Source: Pseudomonadota bacterium (GTDB taxonomy: Bacteria > Pseudomonadota > Alphaproteobacteria > Rhodobacterales > Rhodobacteraceae). From it: 64,000 nt of DNA. The position numbers and the translations under genes are program-made. The stretch is from assembly GCA_020161655.1 (NCBI GenBank), contig JAIUPC010000008.1:179385-243384 (forward strand). Direction: 5' to 3'. The notes beneath the pieces are model-generated. The model ran no database searches, had not been told where the DNA came from, and saw only the letters and a list, made by a program, of their open reading frames with translations. Shown here one piece after another: positions 33,113 through 41,983 of the stretch; the stretch's first letter is position 1, and each line of letters opens with the position of its first letter.

Positions 33113-34426
33113 ATGGCACTGAAATCGCGCGTCCATCTCAAGACCCAGCAGGGCCTCGCCTTGTCGGCGCAGATGCGCACCGCGATCACTGTCCTCAGGA
33201 TGCCGACCGCCGCCCTTCTCGACGATCTCGCGCGCGAGGCGGCGGAAAACCCCTTCCTTCTGGTCGAGGCGCCGGCGCGGGGCGGCGGTTCGGCCTATGA
33301 CTTCGCGCTGGAAACCACTGCCGCGCCCGAAAGCCTGGAAGACACACTCACCCGGCAACTGGCGCTTCAGCGCCTTGACCCTGGCACCCTGGCGGCGGCG
33401 ACATACCTCATCGGTGAGTTGCGGGAGGATGGCTATCTCGACGTGACGCTTGCCGAGATTGCCGAGGCGACGGGGGCGCCGCTTCCGGTGCTTGAGGCCG
33501 GCCTCCACGCGCTCCAGCGCTGCGAACCACCGGGGATTGGCGCCCGCGACCTTGCCGAATGCCTCGCCCTGCAACTTGTCGATACCGGGATCGCCGAGGA
33601 TCTGGCGCGGCGCATCACCGCGTTCCTCGGCGATTTCGCGGCAGCGCGCTGGCCAAGGCTTGAGATGGCGCTGGCGCTGCCCCGGGGGGAGCTTGAACGC
33701 ATCGCCGATCTCTTGCGGAACTTCCGCTCCCGCCCGGTCGAGGCGGACGCCACCATGCCGGCAATGCTGATCCCCGAGGTCCGCATCACGGCCCGCGCGG
33801 AGCAGGTGGAAGCGCAGATGACCGACAATGCCCTGCCCCGGGTGGCGCGGCTCAAGACCGCCCGGGCAGCGCTTTCCTCGGACGAGTTGCGGAGCCTCTA
33901 CGACCGGGCCGGCGTGCTGGCCGGGGCCGTCGCTGCCCGCGCCTCGACGCTTCTTCGCATCGCCACCGTGATCGCGGAGCACCAGAAGGATTTCTTCACC
34001 GGCGGCCACACCAGCCTTCAGCCCCTGTCGCGCGCCGGGGTGGCCGAGGCCTTGGCGCTCCACCCTTCGACGGTGGGCCGGGCGCTGGCCGGAAAGGCCC
34101 TGATCGCCGATGGCAAGGTCTATCCCTTCAGCCGCTTCTTCTCGCGCGGGATTGCCGCCGACAGCGGCGAATTGTCGCCGTTCGATGTCCAGCGGCGGAT
34201 TCGTGCCATGATAGATCAGGAAGATTCCCGCACGCCCCTGGCCGACACCGAGATTCAGTCGAACCTGGTCAACGAAGGCGTTGACATCGCCCGTCGAACT
34301 GTCGCCAAATATCGCAAATGCATGCGCATACCGTCATCCTTCGCGCGCCGGACCCGCAAGCTTCTTGCGAAGGATGGGGATCAGGCCGCAGCACGACACC
34401 ACCCCCACTCACCACCCGCCCGATGA
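33113..34426 (+). CDS. rpoN: RNA polymerase sigma-54 factor RpoN
   Basis: This 437-residue sigma-54 is needed for nitrogen- and other enhancer-dependent promoters. Region I is at the N-terminus (LKTQQGLALSAQMRTAITVL), the core-binding domain spans about 80-250, and the helix-turn-helix region includes LALHPSTVGRALAGKAL. The RpoN box is ARRTVAKYRK, where the last residue is Lys instead of the usual Glu. About 35 residues follow the box, longer than in E. coli RpoN. It lies after lptB and before hpf and ptsN, the standard order in proteobacteria. Confidence 0.95.
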   Translation: MALKSRVHLKTQQGLALSAQMRTAITVLRMPTAALLDDLAREAAENPFLLVEAPARGGGSAYDFALETTAAPESLEDTLTRQLALQRLDPGTLAAATYLIGELREDGYLDVTLAEIAEATGAPLPVLEAGLHALQRCEPPGIGARDLAECLALQLVDTGIAEDLARRITAFLGDFAAARWPRLEMALALPRGELERIADLLRNFRSRPVEADATMPAMLIPEVRITARAEQVEAQMTDNALPRVARLKTARAALSSDELRSLYDRAGVLAGAVAARASTLLRIATVIAEHQKDFFTGGHTSLQPLSRAGVAEALALHPSTVGRALAGKALIADGKVYPFSRFFSRGIAADSGELSPFDVQRRIRAMIDQEDSRTPLADTEIQSNLVNEGVDIARRTVAKYRKCMRIPSSFARRTRKLLAKDGDQAAARHHPHSPPAR

Positions 34427-34474
34427 TGCCGTCCACAAGAGCCGGGTCACGGGCATTTGTTCTATGGAGGACAC

Positions 34475-35047
34475 ATGCGCTATCAGATCAGTGGCAAACA
34501 GATCGACGTAGGTGAGGCCCTTCAGACCCATGTGAAGACCGAACTGGGCGAAACTGTCGAGAAATACTCGCAGCGCCCGACCGACGCCATCGTCATCTTT
34601 TCGCGCAACGCCCATGAATACCTCTGCGAGGCGACCGTCCACCTGTCGACGGGCCTCACTGCAGCGGCGAGGGGCCAGGCGACCGAGGTCTATGCCGCCT
34701 TCGAAGCCTGCCGCGAGAAGATGGACAAGCAGTTGCGCCGCTACAAGCGCCGCCTGAAGGACCACCACCGCGATCGCGCCGAACCGGTTGAATTCGCCGG
34801 GGCGCCCATGTATGTGCTCGCCGCGAATGGTGGATCACAGGAAACCGAGCCCGAAAGCCTGCAGCCGATGATCATCGCCGAAATGGAAGCGAAGATCCCT
34901 TCGCTCTCTGTCGGCGAGGCAGTGATGCAGATGGAACTGACGGGCGCGCCGCTTCTGGTGTTCCGCAACGAGAAAAGCGGTGGGGTCAATGTCGTCCATC
35001 GCCGCGACGACGGAAACTTTGGTTGGATCGACCCGACCGTGATGTAG
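34475..35047 (+). CDS. hpf: Ribosome hibernation promoting factor, long form
   Basis: This 190-residue ribosome-binding protein silences ribosomes in stationary phase. The N-terminal S30AE domain spans about residues 1-105 (RYQISGKQIDVGEALQTHV) and a C-terminal dimerisation domain spans about 130-190 (VGEAVMQMELTGAPLLVFRN, GNFGWIDP). The long form makes 100S dimers without a separate RMF. The ATG at 34475 has GGAGG at ideal spacing. Confidence 0.95.
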   Translation: MRYQISGKQIDVGEALQTHVKTELGETVEKYSQRPTDAIVIFSRNAHEYLCEATVHLSTGLTAAARGQATEVYAAFEACREKMDKQLRRYKRRLKDHHRDRAEPVEFAGAPMYVLAANGGSQETEPESLQPMIIAEMEAKIPSLSVGEAVMQMELTGAPLLVFRNEKSGGVNVVHRRDDGNFGWIDPTVM

Positions 35048-35083
35048 AGTGCCCGCGGGTTGGGTGCGGAACAGTAAAGGCAA

Positions 35084-35548
35084 ATGGATCTCTCAAGCCT
35101 ACTGAAGCCTGCGGCCGTTCGCGTCGCAAGCCACGTGACAAGCAAGAAGCGGCTCTTTCAGGACCTCGCGGACATCGCCATGAGTGTGTACCGGCTTGAG
35201 CCTGCGGAAACCGTGAACGCGCTGCAGGAACGCGAAAGCCTCGGGCCGACCGGCGTCGGCCACGGGGTCGCGCTGCCGCATGCCCGGCTTGAGGGGCTCG
35301 ACCGGGTCGTGGGTGTGTTCATCCGGCTTGAGCGGGCGATGGATTTCGACGCGGTCGACCGCCAGCCGGTCGACCTGATCTTCGCGCTCTTCGCGCCGAA
35401 GGATTCCGGGGTCGACCATCTGAAGGCGCTGGCGCTCGTCTCCCGCACGATGCGGGATGCGGCGACCTGCGCCAAGCTCCGCTCGAACGACGATCCGGCG
35501 ACGCTTTACGCGGTCCTGACTGAATCGCGATCGACCCAGGCAGCCTGA
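35084..35548 (+). CDS. ptsN: PTS IIA-like nitrogen regulatory protein PtsN
   Basis: This 154-residue EIIA-Ntr acts as the phosphate acceptor of the nitrogen-related phosphotransferase system, tuning potassium and nitrogen responses. The phosphorylated histidine is His66 in GHGVALPHARLEGL. Its length and the neighbouring rpoN and hpf are typical. It ends ten bases before the convergent sulfotransferase-like gene. Confidence 0.95.
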   Translation: MDLSSLLKPAAVRVASHVTSKKRLFQDLADIAMSVYRLEPAETVNALQERESLGPTGVGHGVALPHARLEGLDRVVGVFIRLERAMDFDAVDRQPVDLIFALFAPKDSGVDHLKALALVSRTMRDAATCAKLRSNDDPATLYAVLTESRSTQAA

Positions 35549-35558
35549 GCCTGCGTCC

Positions 35559-36992
35559 TCACGAAGGCGGCAGCGCGGCTTCGTAGCCGAGAAGCTGGTA
35601 GTCGCGGCTGTAGGCAGCCTGCGCCATTGCCGCGACCATGTCATCCACGATGCGCGCCAGCCCTTCCCGCAAGTCCGCCGCCTCCTGCGTGACGGTCGCG
35701 GGCGGCGGGGCAAGACCGAGGCTCTGCGCCAGATGGCCAAGATCGGCCTCCAGCGTCTCTTCCCGCGCAATCAGGTCGGGCAGCGCGAATTGCGCCATGC
35801 CTTGCAGGACCGACATCTGGCTGGCCCAGAGGAGGTTCTGCTGCACCGGGGTCTGCCCCCGCAGGTTGGCGCGGATGAAGCGCAGGAAGCCATGGAAGGC
35901 CGCCCGCTCCTGCTCGGCAGCGACAGGCTCACCGGGTTTCGGCCTGAGGCGCGGCATCTCCCACGCCTCTTCCAGCCCGACCTTGAGCCCTTCGAAATCC
36001 GCATCGCTCTGCACCTGCCGGAAGATCGCATAGGCGCGGAGCATGGGATGCCGCACGACGGTGAAAGAACGATGCCGGGGCCGGTCGCGAAGCCAGTTGC
36101 GCAAGGTGCCTTGCGTGAAGCCCTCCGCCAGCCCGCCCTGCCCGAGGCCGGAAAGCCAGTCGCGAATGCCGGCACCGCCGCAGGAGGGGATCGGCAGATA
36201 CATCAGCGGCGCATCCGCCGCCGCCACCGCCCGCCCCACGCCGGGGCTGCGCCATGTCTCGAACGCGGGGATGCGGGTGAGATCGGCCCAGTCCACGCCG
36301 GCAACCGCCCTCTCCATCTCGGTGACATTGGCGACCTTCTCCGTCAGCGAGGCCGGATTCTGCGGCACCAGACGCTGGGAGATCCGCGCCGCCCGCGCCG
36401 CTGTGCCAAGGAATGCCAGAAGGCCGTTGATGACCTCGACCGATTGCAGGTCGTCATAGTCGATATGGAAAGCCGTCTGGCCTGAAATTTGCAGCGCGCG
36501 GTTGACCTCGCGCCGGAACGTGCCGCGGCTGGCGAGGATCGCCGCGAACTCCTCCCGGTCAAAGCGCGGCTGCGGCGCTTCTTCGACCGGCGCGGCGCGG
36601 GTGCGCCATTCCCCGGTCCGCCGCGCGATCAGGAGGCTGACATAGCTTTCGACCGGGTTGCGGCTGAGCATGATCTTGGCGCAACCGGGATCGGCCAGGA
36701 GCGCCGGCAGCACCCGGGGATCATGGTCGTGGAAGAACCGGAACCCGTTCAGCCCCGGTTCCGCCTTCAGCCGGTCGAGAAGGCCAAGGGGGGCGGCGTC
36801 ACGCTCCGCCTTGGTCATGCCGAAGGCGAGGTCCTTGCCCGGCCCGCCGAGATGGGCGTGGTTGAAAAGCTCGCCGTGGCTTTTCACGCCCTCGACCTGA
36901 TTCAGGGTCTCTTCCAGCAGATTAGACCCCGTCCGCATTTCGGCGAAGATGACGAAAGATCCGAACCCGCCCGCCAAGCCGCCGCCCCTCAC
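35559..36992 (-). CDS. Sulfotransferase family protein (NodH-like)
   Basis: This 477-residue predicted PAPS-dependent sulfotransferase has the 5'-phosphosulfate-binding loop in FAEMRTGSNLLEETLN (about residues 16-31) and the 3'-phosphate motif LSRNPVESYVSLLIARRTGEW near residue 110, both as in NodH-like enzymes. The second half (from about 265, PIPSCGGAGIRDWL and RSFTVVRHPMLRAYAIFRQ) looks like a second sulfotransferase-type nucleotide-binding unit, so this may be a two-domain fusion. It starts with GTG overlapping the stop of the branching glycosyltransferase-like gene (GTGA), so both probably modify the same glycan. Acceptor unknown. Confidence 0.8.
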   Translation of the reverse strand: MRGGGLAGGFGSFVIFAEMRTGSNLLEETLNQVEGVKSHGELFNHAHLGGPGKDLAFGMTKAERDAAPLGLLDRLKAEPGLNGFRFFHDHDPRVLPALLADPGCAKIMLSRNPVESYVSLLIARRTGEWRTRAAPVEEAPQPRFDREEFAAILASRGTFRREVNRALQISGQTAFHIDYDDLQSVEVINGLLAFLGTAARAARISQRLVPQNPASLTEKVANVTEMERAVAGVDWADLTRIPAFETWRSPGVGRAVAAADAPLMYLPIPSCGGAGIRDWLSGLGQGGLAEGFTQGTLRNWLRDRPRHRSFTVVRHPMLRAYAIFRQVQSDADFEGLKVGLEEAWEMPRLRPKPGEPVAAEQERAAFHGFLRFIRANLRGQTPVQQNLLWASQMSVLQGMAQFALPDLIAREETLEADLGHLAQSLGLAPPPATVTQEAADLREGLARIVDDMVAAMAQAAYSRDYQLLGYEAALPPS

Positions 36993-38689
36993 CGGACCAC
37001 GTGCGGTTTGCTGCGCGCCGGGGCGTCGGCGCGTTGGGCGTCGCCCGGCGTCACGAACTCACCCATGACGATCGGCTGCATCCCCTGGTTCTTGAGGTTC
37101 TGCAGGAACTGGCCGAAGCCGCTGAGGTCGGTCATGCGCGGCGCCTCGGCGGGTAGCCGCGCCGCCTGCGGCCGGATCTCGTCGATGACGGTCTGAAGCG
37201 CTTCCATCGGGCTTTCAAGAAACTCCGCCATGCTCCAGATGCGGACCCGCGCCTTGACGAAATTGGTCCTGAGGATCTTCAGATGATCGGTCTCGATCCG
37301 TTGCAGCCGCGCCGCCTCGCGGCGGATATCGGCGAAGTCCATGTTCGAGCGGAGGAGCCTGACCGCCCAGGTGCCGGAAATCACCGAGATCTGCGCGTTG
37401 GGATCGGTCGCCATGAACCAGTTGCAGGCCTGATTGTCGCGCGGCGAGAACTGGAAGCACTGCCGGTCGCCCCGGGTGTTCCAGATGAGATTGGTCAGGA
37501 AGGACTGCGGGTTGTAGTCGCGCAAGGCCTCGCTGTCGGACAGGCAGCCGTTATAGACCGTCTCGCCACCGGCGAACTCCGCCCGCTCCGGCGCGAAGAG
37601 ATGGCCGTGGACCCGGCCGCCCACCGTCCGGCCCAGCCAGAGGTCGAACTCCTCGAAGAGGTCGGAAAAGCCGTGAAAGACACTGTAGGGGCCGGCGGTC
37701 TTGCCGTTCTCGTGGTCCTTCAGGGGATAGCGGCTTTGCATGTAAAGGCCGGGCCTGCCGCGCATCCGCCGGTCCACCGCCCGTGCGAAAAGCCGGTCGA
37801 TCTTTTCCGGCGAAGGTTCGGCCCGCATCCCCTGCGATGGCGCCGGCGCGAGGAAGGTGCGGTAAAGCCGGTCTGCATGGGGCCAGATCTTGCGCGCGAC
37901 AAAGCAGTCGGAACGGCGCAGAAGCTGCAGGTGGTCGTCGTAGAAGTTGTAGGGCTTGCCCTCGAAATCGAACTTCGACAGCGTCAGCGACCGGCTTTCG
38001 ATATTGATCGCGTAAAGCCGCGCGAGGGTCTGGAAGTAGCTTTCATCGGGAATCCAGACGGTGCGGAAAAAGCGGTCGTGGCGCGCGCGGTCTGGGTCCT
38101 GCAGGATCGCCGACAGGGTCTGCCGGCTGAGGCACCACCATTGCGAGCCGAGATGCGGCACGACCCCCTTCGGCAGCCGCCGTTCGACCTTCAGCAGCCG
38201 CTGCACCCGCACCACAAGGTCGAAAAGCCGCCGGTGACTGCGCCAGCCAAAGGGGAAGTGCAGCGAGAACCTCTCCCGGTCTAGCCCGCCCTTGGTCCAG
38301 ACCACGTCCGAGGTGGTGACGCTTTCGATGAAGTCGGTCTGCGGCCGGGCGGCCAGATAGTCGATCAGCTCCGCCGCCGACCGCAAGGGCAGGCAGGCGC
38401 CCGAGGCGAGGTAGACGTGACGCACCCCGGCATGACGGTGCAGCATCTGCTCTGCCGCCGCCTGCGTCGCCGCGACCAGCGACCAGGTGCCCCAGCGGCA
38501 GGCAAAGCGCGGCGAGAAGCTGACGCTGTCAAGATCAGCCAACTGGCGGACCAGGGGATCGTAATCCTCGCGCGGCACGCGGCGGTCGACATGGATCACC
38601 ACCGGGCAGCCGGCCTCGGCCCAGTGCCGCGCCACCTCAGCCGCGCGGCCAAGTGCCGTGTGGCACATCATGATGAAGCCGACCGTCAC
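36989..38689 (-). CDS. Core-2/I-branching (GT14-type) glycosyltransferase-like protein
   Basis: This is a 566-residue protein. The N-terminal 270 residues resemble beta-1,6-N-acetylglucosaminyltransferase-like enzymes (VGFIMMCHTALGRAAEVARHW, VYLASGACLPLRS, LGSQWWCLSRQTL). The C-terminal part (about 320-566) is of a kind I recall only from Rhodobacteraceae relatives and has no assigned function; it contains WNTRGDRQCFQFSPRDNQ. It starts with GTG at 38689 and no signal peptide, so it acts in the cytoplasm. It overlaps the sulfotransferase gene and follows a family 2 glycosyltransferase by ten bases. Confidence 0.75.
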   Translation of the reverse strand: MTVGFIMMCHTALGRAAEVARHWAEAGCPVVIHVDRRVPREDYDPLVRQLADLDSVSFSPRFACRWGTWSLVAATQAAAEQMLHRHAGVRHVYLASGACLPLRSAAELIDYLAARPQTDFIESVTTSDVVWTKGGLDRERFSLHFPFGWRSHRRLFDLVVRVQRLLKVERRLPKGVVPHLGSQWWCLSRQTLSAILQDPDRARHDRFFRTVWIPDESYFQTLARLYAINIESRSLTLSKFDFEGKPYNFYDDHLQLLRRSDCFVARKIWPHADRLYRTFLAPAPSQGMRAEPSPEKIDRLFARAVDRRMRGRPGLYMQSRYPLKDHENGKTAGPYSVFHGFSDLFEEFDLWLGRTVGGRVHGHLFAPERAEFAGGETVYNGCLSDSEALRDYNPQSFLTNLIWNTRGDRQCFQFSPRDNQACNWFMATDPNAQISVISGTWAVRLLRSNMDFADIRREAARLQRIETDHLKILRTNFVKARVRIWSMAEFLESPMEALQTVIDEIRPQAARLPAEAPRMTDLSGFGQFLQNLKNQGMQPIVMGEFVTPGDAQRADAPARSKPHVVR

Positions 38690-38699
38690 CGCCCTGCCC

Positions 38700-39710
38700 T
38701 CATGCCCAGCTACCCTTCGACATCAGCCCGAGGATCTCAAGCTGGCGCCAGTTCACGTATTTCTCCGACCAGCGGTTGGTCAGCGTGATCTCGGACCGAA
38801 GCGCCTCGGCATAGGCCGAATACTCGCGGCTGTCGGCGAAATGCTCGCGCCGCTCCATCTCGTCCGAGACCTTCTTTGGCAGGGTGGAAAGGAACTTTGC
38901 GTGGAGAAGACAGCCCGAAGACCTCTCACCGCCCCATTCGTCATAGGTCCCGTTCAGACCGCGCGGCAGCAGCATGTGGGTCGAACTGGCATAGGCATAG
39001 TTCCAGGCCCATTTCACCAGCGGGATCTTGTTCAAGGACGGCGCATTCACCGGATCATCGGCGAACATCGCCCGCGCCCTTGGGCCGCCCTGAATCCAGA
39101 GGTTGCCGTACCAGGTATTGCGCGAGATGGTGTAGTTGCCGCCGTCGAAGTGATCGGCGATCTCGAAGGGGTTGCCTCCGGGCAGATAGGTCTCGCCGGT
39201 CATCCCGTCCCGGGGGTACATGTCGAGAACCATCGCCGGATAGGACGACTTGTCGTTGGAATCGAGCCAGTCGGTCAGCGCCCGGATCGGCCGGCTGTCG
39301 CAGAAGGGATAGACGAAGAACTCGTCGATATCGACGACCAGCGCCCAGTGGCGCCGGGCATGGCGCATCAGGATCCAGTTGGTCCAGTCCAGCCCGTAGC
39401 GCGCGGCCTTGTAGCTTCCCTTCGCGGACCAGAGCGTCACATCCGGCTGCACCGACAGCCAGGCGAGCGAGCCGTCGTCCGACTGGTTGTCGATCATCAG
39501 GAAATGGTCGATGCCAAGGTCGCGGTAGTAGCGCATGAAATACGGCAGCAGCGTCATCTCGTTGCGCAGGACCGAGACGAGCAGGATCGAATCCTTGCCG
39601 ATGCCCTGAAGCCGGTCGGTGACCGGGGTGATTTGGCGGCGGCTGCGGAACGCGCGAAAGCGCAGCAACCTGCGGCGCGCGCGAAGCCGGTATCGCTGCC
39701 AGAGGTTCAT
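38700..39710 (-). CDS. Family 2-type glycosyltransferase
   Basis: This 336-residue GT-A fold glycosyltransferase includes LLVSVLRNEMTLLPYFMRYY and MIDNQSDDGSLAWLS, followed by the metal-binding-like motif VVDIDEFFVYPF. Such proteins are often annotated as glycosyl transferase family 2 or 92. A basic N-terminus (RLRARRRLLRFRAFRSRRQ) may contact the membrane. It is the first of three leftward genes ending with the sulfotransferase. The 137 bases upstream to galE hold no gene. Donor and acceptor are unknown. Confidence 0.82.
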   Translation of the reverse strand: MNLWQRYRLRARRRLLRFRAFRSRRQITPVTDRLQGIGKDSILLVSVLRNEMTLLPYFMRYYRDLGIDHFLMIDNQSDDGSLAWLSVQPDVTLWSAKGSYKAARYGLDWTNWILMRHARRHWALVVDIDEFFVYPFCDSRPIRALTDWLDSNDKSSYPAMVLDMYPRDGMTGETYLPGGNPFEIADHFDGGNYTISRNTWYGNLWIQGGPRARAMFADDPVNAPSLNKIPLVKWAWNYAYASSTHMLLPRGLNGTYDEWGGERSSGCLLHAKFLSTLPKKVSDEMERREHFADSREYSAYAEALRSEITLTNRWSEKYVNWRQLEILGLMSKGSWA

Positions 39711-39847
39711 GCCTGTCCTGTCTCCCCAAGGGCGGCCGGCGGTCTATGCGCCGGGCGGGGCCATCCCGGGCCCGCAACTCGCGCCGGCAAGGATATAGAC
39801 TGACAAAACGTTGGTAAACGATTGAGTTCTCGCCGGGCCGGGAGGCC

Positions 39848-40834
39848 TCAGCCGCGGAATCCCGGTCCCTGATGCCAGCGCCAGGCATCCGCGATCATCG
39901 TCGCCATGTCCGACCGCGCGGGCTGCCAGCCAAGGTCGCGGACTGCGCGGGCACTACCGGAGACAAGCGAAACCGCATCGCCGGCGCGGCGGTCGCCGTA
40001 GATCACCGGCACGTCGCGGTTGGTCACGCGGGCAGATTGGGCAATGACCTCGCGCACCGAAAAGCCGCTGCCGGTGCCGAGGCAGAAGACATTGCTGCCC
40101 CTGCCGCCCTCAAGCCAGTTCAGCCCAAGGACATGGGCATCGACAAGGTCGGAGACATGGACGTAATCGCGGATGCAGGTGCCGTCGGGCGTCGGATAGT
40201 CGGTGCCGAAGACCGTGAGCGCTGCCCGTTTGCCGTCGATCGCATCGAGCATCAGCGGGATGAGATGGGTTTCCGGCTGGTGGAACTCGCCGACCTCGCC
40301 ATCAGGGTCGGCGCCGGCCACGTTGAAATAGCGGAAGATCACGCTTTCAAGCCCATGGCTCGCGCTGAAATCGCCCAGCATCTGCTCGATGGCGAGCTTC
40401 GACTTGCCATAGGCGTTGATCGGTTGCTGGGCGGTGTCCTCGTTCAAGAGCACCCCGTCCTGATCGCCATAGGTGGCGCAGGTCGATGAAAAGACGAACC
40501 TGCCGCAGCCCGCAGCAATCGCCGCCTCGATCAGGTTCAGCGCGCCAAGGACGTTCCGCCGCCAGTAGGTGCCGGGGTCGCGCATGGCGTCGCCGACGAG
40601 GCTGAGGGCGGCGAAATGCATCACCGCCTCGGGCTGGTAGGCGGCAAAGACCTCGTCGAGCCGCGCACGGTCGGCAAGGTCGCCCTCTTCCAGCGGACCG
40701 AAGCGCACCGCGTCGCGCCAGCCGGTCGAAAGATTGTCGAAGGTCACCGGCACATAGCCGGCGCGGCTCAGCGCCTTGCAGGCATGGGCGCCGATATAGC
40801 CGGCGCCGCCCGTGACCAGGATATGCCGCGGCAT
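39848..40834 (-). CDS. galE: UDP-glucose 4-epimerase
   Basis: This 328-residue SDR enzyme interconverts UDP-glucose and UDP-galactose. NAD-binding motif is GGAGYIGAHACKALSRAGY (residues 8-26), and catalytic residues are in FSSTCATYG and INAYGKSKLAIEQ (Tyr-x-x-x-Lys); the C-terminus has YGDRRAGDAVSLVS. It stands six bases after galU, so UDP-glucose made by GalU is available to both GalE and Ugd (9678-10982). Confidence 0.95.
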   Translation of the reverse strand: MPRHILVTGGAGYIGAHACKALSRAGYVPVTFDNLSTGWRDAVRFGPLEEGDLADRARLDEVFAAYQPEAVMHFAALSLVGDAMRDPGTYWRRNVLGALNLIEAAIAAGCGRFVFSSTCATYGDQDGVLLNEDTAQQPINAYGKSKLAIEQMLGDFSASHGLESVIFRYFNVAGADPDGEVGEFHQPETHLIPLMLDAIDGKRAALTVFGTDYPTPDGTCIRDYVHVSDLVDAHVLGLNWLEGGRGSNVFCLGTGSGFSVREVIAQSARVTNRDVPVIYGDRRAGDAVSLVSGSARAVRDLGWQPARSDMATMIADAWRWHQGPGFRG

Positions 40835-40840
40835 GCGCGG

Positions 40841-41746
40841 TTACTCGGCCGCCTTCCGCATCGCGGTCATGCCGAAGAGGAACTGCTCGAACTCGTCGCG
40901 GAGATCGTCGCGGGCAAGGCCAAAGGCCACCGTCGCCTGCAGGAACCCCGCCTTCGATCCGCAATCGAAGCGCTGGCCGCGGAAGCGGAAGCCGAAGACG
41001 TTGTTGGACCGCCGGATTTCCTCGGCGATGGCGTCGGTCAGCTGGATCTCGCCGCCGGCGCCCGGTTTCTTGCGGTGGAGATGCTCCATCACCTGCGGCG
41101 TCAGGATGTAGCGTCCGATCACCGCAAGGTTCGACGGCGCCTCGGAGGCTTTCGGCTTTTCCACCATGCCCTTCACCGAGACGAGCGAGCCCATGTCCTC
41201 CCGGATGTCGAGAACACCGTAGGCCGAGGCCTTGTCATGCGGCACTTCCATCGCGGCAACGATATTGCCGCCGGTTTCGGCATGGGCCTCGACCATCTGC
41301 TGAAGGCAGGGTTTCTCCGCCGCGATAACGTCGTCGGGGAGGAGAACCGCGAAAGGCTCGTCGCCGACCAGACGGCGCGCGCACCAGACGGCATGGCCAA
41401 GGCCCAGCGCCCTTTGCTGGCGGATATAGGCGATGGCGCCGGATTCCATGTCGGTGGCCTTCAGGATCTGCAGGAGATCCTTCTTGCCCTTCCTCTTCAG
41501 CTCCGCCTCGATCACCGGGGCGTGGTCGAAATAATCCTCAAGTGCGGACTTGCCGCGCGAGGTCACGAAGATGAATTCCTTGATGCCGGCAGCCCGCGCC
41601 TCGTCGATCGCATACTGGATCAGCGGCCGGTCGACGAGCGTCATGATTTCCTTCGGGATCGACTTGGTCGCGGGCAGGAACCGCGTTCCAAGACCGGCCA
41701 CCGGAAAGATCGCCTTCGTGACTTTACGCTTCATGTTTTTCACCAT
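40841..41746 (-). CDS. galU: UTP-glucose-1-phosphate uridylyltransferase
   Basis: This 301-residue nucleotidyltransferase makes UDP-glucose from UTP and glucose-1-phosphate. Signature motifs are IFPVAGLGTRFLPATKSIPKEI and VDRPLIQYAIDEA near the N-terminus and KPGAGGEIQLTDAIAEEI later. I chose the ATG at 41746 (MVKNMKRKVTK); the frame is open upstream but that part has no ribosome-binding site. The 237 bases before it (to kdsB) contain a small CCGCC-GAA-GGCGG hairpin and no gene. Confidence 0.95.
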   Translation of the reverse strand: MVKNMKRKVTKAIFPVAGLGTRFLPATKSIPKEIMTLVDRPLIQYAIDEARAAGIKEFIFVTSRGKSALEDYFDHAPVIEAELKRKGKKDLLQILKATDMESGAIAYIRQQRALGLGHAVWCARRLVGDEPFAVLLPDDVIAAEKPCLQQMVEAHAETGGNIVAAMEVPHDKASAYGVLDIREDMGSLVSVKGMVEKPKASEAPSNLAVIGRYILTPQVMEHLHRKKPGAGGEIQLTDAIAEEIRRSNNVFGFRFRGQRFDCGSKAGFLQATVAFGLARDDLRDEFEQFLFGMTAMRKAAE

Positions 41747-41983
41747 TTCGTTCCGACGGGGGCCCGGTTCATCCGCCTTCGGCGGCAGACAGGTCCGACA
41801 TTGAATTCTCTGCGTCCAATAGGACAAGCTTATGACATCTTACCGCTTCTCAGGGGGGGAAAATGCCCAAAAAGCACTCCCTTTGGCAACGGTAGCTGCC
41901 GATTGCGGCAGATTGTAGTCCGGAATTCCCGCGTCCCCGGCGAATCTCGGCCGCCGCATCAGCGCTCTCTGGTGCGTTTCTGC

